From NCBI GenBank assembly GCA_011109175.1, contig RDEW01000001.1, forward strand, positions 1,987,485-2,051,484: 64,000 nt of DNA, given 5' to 3'. This DNA is from Dicyema japonicum. Lineage: Eukaryota; Dicyemida; Rhombozoa; Dicyemidae. The notes below the pieces were generated by a model that saw only the letters and a list, made by a program, of their open reading frames with translations, had not been told where the DNA came from and did not search any database. Position numbers and translations under genes: made by a program. Of the stretch, positions 58,060 through 64,000 are shown piece after piece; the stretch's first letter is position 1; the number at the start of each line of letters is the position of its first letter.

Positions 58060-59600
58060 GAGAGGATATACGGAACGGCTATATTCAGAAACTGTGTGCC
58101 CACCCATATGTGTTGATAAAGCAACGTTGGGTGAGGGGCATAAAATCCTTGAGAAAAAATGCGTGTGGGCTACACGGCAATTAACGGGGAACAAGGCACC
58201 GGGGATTGACAACATCTCAAGCGAAATGTTGAAGGCTATACCGGTGACAGCTATCACCAGTCTATGTCAAAAAAATTGGGAAACTGGTATTTGGCCACGT
58301 GAGTGGAAAAGATCTATATTTATTTATTCCAATACCGAAAAAAGGGAATAGCAAGGACTGTTCTAACTATCGTACAATAGCCTTAATTCCCCACATCAGA
58401 AAAATACTTCTAAAGATAATACAACATCGTCTAATGCCAAATGCAGAAATGATTCTACCGGATGTCCAAGCAGGATTCAGGAAGGGACGATATAGCAAAT
58501 GTCCGGTGGATTATGGAGAAAGCCCATTAATCCCAAAAGAGTTTACACATGTGCTTCATTGACTATCGGAAAGCTTTTGATTCTATTATACATGACAAGC
58601 TGTGGTCCGCTTTAAAAGAATTTGGATTTGATGCCCATCTGATATTGCTTATCAAATCTCTTTATAAGGATCAAGAAGCTACCGTTAGAACAGTGTATGG
58701 AGATACCGATTGGTTCAAAATTGGTAAAGGAGTAAACAAGGATGCTTATTATCTCCCATCCTATTTAATATTTATGTCGAAATGATCATGACTAAATTAG
58801 ATACTGTATCAAATAACGGGATTAAAATTGGAGGCAGGAACATCAGTAATTTGCGCTATGCTGACGATACAACCTTACTGGCTGAAACAGAGAATGGCCT
58901 CAAGGAGTTGATTCTAAGATTCAGAGAAGAGAGCGCCGTCTTTAATTTATTGCTAAATATTAAGAAGACCAAGATTATGACTACTGTTAATAATGGAATA
59001 ATGGAGCTAAAATTGGGAATGAAAAAATAGAGTTGCGATAATGTTGTCTTTCTGGGATGTCTAATTAATCGGAATGGTGACGGATGCTTGGAAATCAAGA
59101 GGCGAATTGCCATGGGACGAGACACCTTCCAGAGAATGAATAGAATTTGGAAAAGCAAAGATATTTGCTTAAGGACCAAATGCAGACTAATTAATGCAAT
59201 CATGTTCCCGGTATTTCTATACGGCGCAGAATCATGGATATTGAAAAAGGCGGATAGACGAAAAATTGATGCTTTTGAGCTGTGGTGCTGGAGGAGGTTA
59301 CTAAGAATCCCTTGGACTTCCAAAATAACAAACATCGATGTACTCAAACGGGTTTCGCTAGAAGGAAGAATCGTAAAACACAGATTGGCGTTCTTTGGAA
59401 AGAACCATTATGCTGAGCAATATTACTGGGAAGATAAGACCTGGCCGACCGAGGACTCGGTGGCTATCCACAGTAGAAGACGTCACGGGAATGCCTATAT
59501 CAAGGCTACTCCAAATTGCAACGGATCGGGGAGAGTGTAGGAAACTCGTTCATGAGATCTCTAAGGGTCAAACACGACTTAATTGGACAACATAACATAA
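58060..59600 (+). pseudogene. RTE/BovB-like LINE, reverse transcriptase to C-terminus
   Basis: Plus-strand polymerase of a different LINE clade: TRQLTGNKAPGIDNISSEML, PKKGNSKDCSNYRTIALIPH, CFIDYRKAFDSIIHDKLW, VRTVYGDTDWFKIGKGV, then ISNLRYADDTTLLAETENGL (intact YADD), LLNIKKTKIMTT, FPVFLYGAESWILKKADRRK, FELWCWRRLLRIPWTSK and the terminus HEISKGQTRLNWTT. The wording is strikingly like the vertebrate BovB/RTE polymerase. Frame changes near 58320, 58480, 58750, 59030 and 59400 inactivate it; no endonuclease is seen. The clade is from recall of these motifs. Confidence 0.85.
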
Positions 59601-59839
59601 CATATTGTTAATTTTTAATAATTAGTCTCAGTTAATTGAAAATTCTAAATCATGTGGATATTCGATAGTCTGGATGTAAAATTAAGAAATGTAAACTATC
59701 TTGATGATTATGGAAAGAGGAGATTTCTTTTTCCGCACAGAAATAAATTGATGAATGGAGAGCAATGTAGTTTGTTTCGTGAAATGAGAAATTTGGAAAG
59801 TAATTTTTTTTAATTTTTAATAATAGTTTGGCAAACTTT
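59601..59839. other. No recognised gene
   Basis: Short A+T-rich spacer. Confidence 0.4.
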
Positions 59840-60290
59840 AACATTCAGCCATCCAAAGTGGACCCCGACGACATTATCGACGTTGCGTTGCCTCTCACGA
59901 TTGCAACTGAGATCAACTCGAAAAGCCACGGGTCTCGCGTGCGTCGTGGCTTTTTAGTGTAGCTAGGCGTCCAACAATCTTTAGGATCGAAACAATTTCC
60001 CACTTATTCCTCCATTTGTCTCGACCACAATGGGATAGAAAGTGAACCGATTGTGCAATGCTTAATTTTTTTCTCGTTTGCTTTCATTGTTTTTTCAGCA
60101 GCATACAATGTGTCTTGGGAATCGTCCTGCACTTCTTTGACACGAGAGGGCACGTGCCACACCAGCATTTGTGAGTCCGGCAAATCTCCAAGTCTGGTGG
60201 AGATGCCGATGCGGACAGTCTAGTCGTCGAAGTGGGTCCCGACACTACCAACTAAGAGTGCATCGAGTTAAGCGCCACTTCATTCGCATT
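59840..60290 (-). pseudogene. C-terminal end of an RLE-type LINE
   Basis: The minus strand ends with KPRRTRDPWLFELISVAIVR then GNATSIMSSGS, with AAEKTMKANEKKIKHC upstream. This is the final segment of R2-type elements. Related to 42.74-43.07 kb. Frame changes present. Confidence 0.65.
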
Positions 60291-60499
60291 TTCCAGTGAC
60301 TAGACAGGCACGTCTGTGTTAAATGATTGGATCAGAAGCCTCTCATATTTATCTTCGCAGATGGTCCTGTAACGGTCTTTCTGCTCAGGCATCATCCCTT
60401 TCAAATGCTCCATATTTGTGATTCCAGATGATTCTGTTTGGAGTTGGAGAATCATCCTGATCAGTAGTCGGATGGAGACCAAAGAGGACAGCCAGATCT
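60291..60499 (-). pseudogene. Unassigned LINE-derived open frame
   Basis: 60482-60300 reads MEHLKGMMPEQKDRYRTICE then DKYERLL. It lies between two LINE fragments on the same strand and is likely part of one of them, but I cannot place it in a domain. Confidence 0.4.
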
Positions 60500-60905
60500 T
60501 TCGGTGAAGGGATTCCCAGTCTGCCCAGATAGGTCGATTCCCATTATGTGGTACTCCTCTTTATATTTTTGGCATGAAACACACATCCATTTGTGGCTCC
60601 AAACGGCATCAGAGGTTGATCTTCCAGAGACAAATCCACTTTGGCTAACTCCGATAAATCCACGTAGTGGGACTTAGAGCAATTAGCGATAGAATTTTGC
60701 GCAGTGAGTTGAGTAGTATAATTGGTCTTAAGCTGTTTAGCTTTCCTTTTTCTTTACCCGTTTTATGTAGGGGGATTAATTTTCCGATTCCGATGTTAAT
60801 TCTGGAGTGTTCCACAAAAGTTTTGTTCAGAATGTGAGTAATATGTTTTTGAAACTCTTCAGGAGCGTATTTTATGAGCTCTGCATTAAAAATCAGACCG
60901 AGCAC
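60500..60905 (-). pseudogene. APE-type LINE polymerase fragment
   Basis: AELIKYAPEEFQKHITHILN, GIGKLIPLHKTGKEKGKLNS and LRPIILLNSLRKILSLIALS match the fingers region at 46.38-46.62 kb. It continues with a GFVSGRSTSDAVW-like stretch near 60.6 kb. It abuts an unrelated RLE-type fragment at about 60.9 kb. Confidence 0.75.
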
Positions 60906-62575
60906 TTATTCAACATTAGTTTCACTCTCCAATGCATAATCAGTAATCTAAGAACTTTAATAATACATTCGGGGATTCCGGATTTTTCATGGACTCCCAT
61001 TAAAAAGTTGTGGTCAACCGAGTCAAATGCTTTTTTGACATCAATCCATGCAGCATACAATCCACCTTCATTTATTTTATTAAGTGAATTATTGACTAGT
61101 GGATGTTCTTTAGCACCCTGACATCTCTTCCTTGCTCCCATCTGGGTTTCAGAAAGAAGGCCAAACGCTTTCACATAATCCGCTAACTTGGCATTGATAC
61201 ACTTTGGCATAAGTTTATAGAGTGACGACATGTATGTAATAAGGCGTAGGTCCTTTGGTGACTTCCCATTTAGGGATCAAGTACGTAATTCCAGTAAAAA
61301 CCAGTTTCCAGGGACGTACTCTCCGTTTACAATCCTAAGCATTTCGTTATAGATAAATTTATTCAGCGAGGTAAATTTCTTATAAGAAATTGTAGATCCC
61401 ATCACAACCTGGGGCCTACCAATTCGGTAAACATTGAATCGTTTGTTCAAACACATTTTCGAGAATTCAACAGACACATTTTCAACACCAGTCATTCTTT
61501 TTGCGATGTTATAACTTTCCGAAATTAGACTCCTCCTTTTCCATAATTCTTTCCAAAAGTCTGCACATTTTTCATTATCAATAGACCTAGTAACATTATT
61601 TGCCGTAGGGGTTAGGTTTCTGTAAAATGATCTTCGATTTAATTCGAAGTTTAGATTATCAAAACGAAAGTTCTTGCAGGACTCAGATAGACACAATTTC
61701 TTTTCAAGAATTTCAATTTTATCTTCAATGTACGAAGTAATCCTCACTCTTTCACCATGGTTTTTTTATATATCCACTAACGATAATGCGTGACAGACCA
61801 TAGGTTTTTTTAGTTAGCAAAAGAAATGATTTACACTTTTCAATTTTTCTATTTATATTCTTTTCCATTTTGATGGCTCATTTTTTCACTGAAATAATCT
61901 GATATTTAACTTGACCAGCATAAATAAGAGTAGAAATTTGATCCATAGAAGTTATTTTTAACCCATTGGCTAATGACATAGTTCAAACATTCCAATAAGT
62001 TATTGTCAATCTTACATAAAAAATCTTTTTGGTTCGGGGTCTCGAGCTTTGTTCCATTTGCTCGGCAATTATCAATCGTTCTATAAATGTGCGTCGGCAG
62101 TGATCGTATAATTTAGAATCCAGGGACGGTGAATTAAATTTAGAAACCGATACACCATTTTCAACAGGATCCCGAGCCAATTGCTCAATGGGTACTTGTC
62201 GGCGTCTTTTAATGTTAGAGCGTCATAAATTCAGACTATGTTATATCTTCATCGAATTTAGATTTAGAGGTCTCCAAAATGACTTTCAATCCTCCCCGGG
62301 AGATACGGCCAAGTCTGCCTCGGATAGAGTATTGGACTAATTTAGTCCATTTCTTTTGTTCATCTGCCTTTGTAGAAAGTAGTATTGCTCGTAGAACATG
62401 TGGGCGAGTTACAGAAGCATCAATTCCAGAAAGAGGCTTGACCAACTCGATGGCCGGTGACTCTGCATTTCCTATATTTCTTTCGGCTCCGAAGTCACAG
62501 CATTCTGGTTTGTTTTTTTCGATGTTTCGTAACAACAACCATATAACACGTGTTCTATCAATCTTTAATTTCAAA
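60893..62575 (-). pseudogene. RLE-type LINE (R4/Dong-like), N-terminal and polymerase region
   Basis: Minus-strand remnant: KWTKLVQYSIRGRLGRISRG (62.33 kb), a linker with FRNLTPTANNVTRSIDNEKC and ADFWKELW (61.55 kb), then LRLITYMSSLYKLMPKCINA, TQMGARKRCQGAKEHPLVNN, YAAWIDVKKAFDSVDHNFLM (first catalytic Asp) and CIIKVLRLLIMHWRVKLMLN. It ends before the YADD box. Stops are scattered near 62.2, 61.98 and 61.28 kb. It is related to the plus-strand copy at 14.3 kb. Confidence 0.75.
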
Positions 62576-62623
62576 TGTTTTGAAATATATAAATTCTCAA
62601 AAAACTGTTATTTTATAGTAAAA

Positions 62624-64000
62624 TCAATTAAAGTAAGAGGAGGGAACATTTTGTTTGCCTTTTGATTTATTTGTCGGGGATATTGTACGAGATCTAAACA
62701 ATTCTGAAGGAATATATGGAATTGGAACATTTCTGGTATTAATTTTCGGATATTCCTCTTTTCCATTCCTTATAGTTTTAAAAATATAAAAACCCAGTAT
62801 TTTCTGAATTAGAGGAATTATCACATTCATTAATAATTTCATTAACAGAATTGTCCTGTTTTCCATATTGTATTACTTGTGGTGATGTTTGAAGATTGTT
62901 CAGTTGACGATGAAGCCATGCTATTACATTTTGTGAAGTTCTTTCTTTTTCTATTACTTGCTCCAATTTTATTACATTTTCATTCATTTTTTTAGATAAT
63001 TCATTATTCTATAATAAATTTTATTTTACAATCTGTTTGCTTTCTTCTAACTCTTCTTTGACTTGTTTTAAATTAATAGTTATATTATCAATTTTTGAAA
63101 GATTTATTTCCTCTTCCCCCTTTACTTCTTCCAATTCTTTTCGAGAGTTTTATTTTTTAACATAAAGTATTCACATTTTCCTTCCAAATCAGTTTTGATT
63201 ATTTCTTTTTTATTTAAATCATCCTCAGTGATTATCAATTTCTCATTTAGTCTTACCATTTCATCTTTTATAGACGTAATTTGATCTTCCAAATTATTCT
63301 ATACTAATAATTCAAATTTTACCTTTTTATCAACTTCATCTTTCAGAGACTGTTCAATCCTTAATATTTTATTCCTTTCAATTTCCAACATACTTTCTAA
63401 TTCCCCACATTTTGCCCGATATGTGTTTATAGTTCTTTCATTTTCATGTCTATTTTCTTCCAAGTCACAATTTTCTTTTCTGACTCTTTTTAAATCCTGG
63501 GAGTAACGGACATTTTGTTCCTCCAAAAGTTGACATCGAGTATTCTGTTCATTACGGGTTACTTCCAATGTACAGTTTATTTCCACAAGTTCCTATTATA
63601 TGATTAGATTGTTTACTTTGTTTATGTTTTTTAGTTTATCCAGTTTTTCTTCAAATTGAGAAACTTGTGTCAAATATTCTCTCATTTTGGCGGTTTCTTT
63701 TTCACGCCAGAATTTGTCATTTTCGATTAATTTCTATTAATATTAAAAATAATACTTCTTCGTGGGTTTTAGTAACCAAATCAATCTTATTCTGATGTGT
63801 CTCTATTAAGGTAGATTCTCTTATAATAGAATTTTCTTTATATTCTTTAAAGACAGTTTCCAAATATTCATTTTTCTAGATATTAAAATATTAAAGATAA
63901 CAGATTGTAAATTGGTTATTTTTGAATTCAAATCGGATTGATTATTCATATATTTTTCTAAATTTCCAGTCAATTTATTCTACAATTTATATAACTATAA
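62624..64000 (-). CDS. SAS-6-like coiled-coil protein, C-terminal part (continues beyond the window)
   Basis: Exons 63980-63902, 63875-63756, 63733-63617, 63592-63323, 63298-63030, 63008-62794 and 62768-62624 are separated by introns of 26, 22, 24, 24, 21 and 25 bp. The protein is almost wholly heptad-rich coiled coil (for example LEEQNVRYSQDLKRVRKENC) and ends with a segment carrying SQNVIAWLHRQLNNLQTSPQ, close to the NxVIxWLNKQLN motif before the C-terminal tail of centriolar SAS-6, and a basic Ser/Pro-rich tail ending SSYFN. SAS-6 forms the ninefold cartwheel of the centriole. Exon 63298-63030 is one base out of phase, with the slip in an A-run near 63137-63141, suggesting a sequencing indel or real damage. 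The N-terminal domain lies outside the window. The SAS-6 name is probable, not certain; the gene model itself is well supported. Confidence 0.65.

Overview
The window looks like nuclear DNA of a small-bodied metazoan, most plausibly a dicyemid mesozoan or a similarly reduced parasite. It is A+T-rich, carries animal-type genes (PIP4K, UPF0193/C22orf23, SAS-6-like, beta-TrCP-like) and is packed with decayed eukaryotic transposons. The strongest clue is the introns. Wherever a protein can be followed by homology, or by reading frame plus domain architecture, the GT...AG introns are only 21-26 bp. Introns of about this size have been reported for dicyemids; the species assignment is inference. Many genes therefore look broken in a plain ORF scan, because stops and frame changes fall inside these tiny introns.

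Apparent host genes: (i) 4553-5870 (-), a seven-exon, 392-residue predicted type I membrane protein with signal peptide, sequon-rich Ig-like ectodomain and one transmembrane helix; (ii) 18200-19053 (+), a 3'-truncated paralogue with four of the same introns; (iii) 49671-50647 (+), a complete four-exon PIP4K-family protein that has lost its catalytic motifs (a probable pseudokinase); (iv) 53619-54229 (-), a five-exon UPF0193 (C22orf23/EVG1) gene; (v) 62624 to the right edge (-), the C-terminal part of a coiled-coil gene resembling centriolar SAS-6; (vi) 43413-43745 (-), a beta-TrCP WD40 fragment with one 23-bp intron, lodged in LINE sequence.

Mobile DNA fills much of the rest: pogo/Tigger (0.75-1.66 kb, 25.3-25.7 kb); an APE-type LINE with a TAA-repeat tail (full-length copy 44797-47854 with 10-bp target duplications, damaged copy 6.2-9.1 kb, fragments at 3.4, 9.3, 11.05 and 60.5 kb); a jockey/CR1-like LINE (3.0, 12, 23-25, 35-37, 43.7-44.8, 47.9-48.4, 50.8 kb); LINEs with a restriction-like endonuclease (14.3, 31.1, 33.7, 42.7, 55.5-57.3, 59.8, 61-62.5 kb); an RTE/BovB-like LINE (58.1-59.6 kb); a FLYWCH-type MULE with 9-bp target duplication (31750-33062); a Ginger-type integrase transposon with 43-bp inverted ends (39593-41084) and a related non-autonomous copy inside a LINE (36153-36728); a Tc1/mariner-like fragment (28.5-29.4 kb); hAT ends; SINE-like copies; and satellite-like repeats at 26.8-31.0 kb.

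Most single N characters sit between two near-identical copies of the flanking sequence, which looks like unmerged contig ends. Several exact tandem duplications of 118-161 bp without N may be the same artefact.

The host genes do not form one pathway. Three (SAS-6-like, UPF0193, PIP4K) are cilium/centriole or phosphoinositide genes. The membrane protein pair is the most novel item: both copies keep near-identical introns while exon 2, the outer ectodomain, has diverged strongly.
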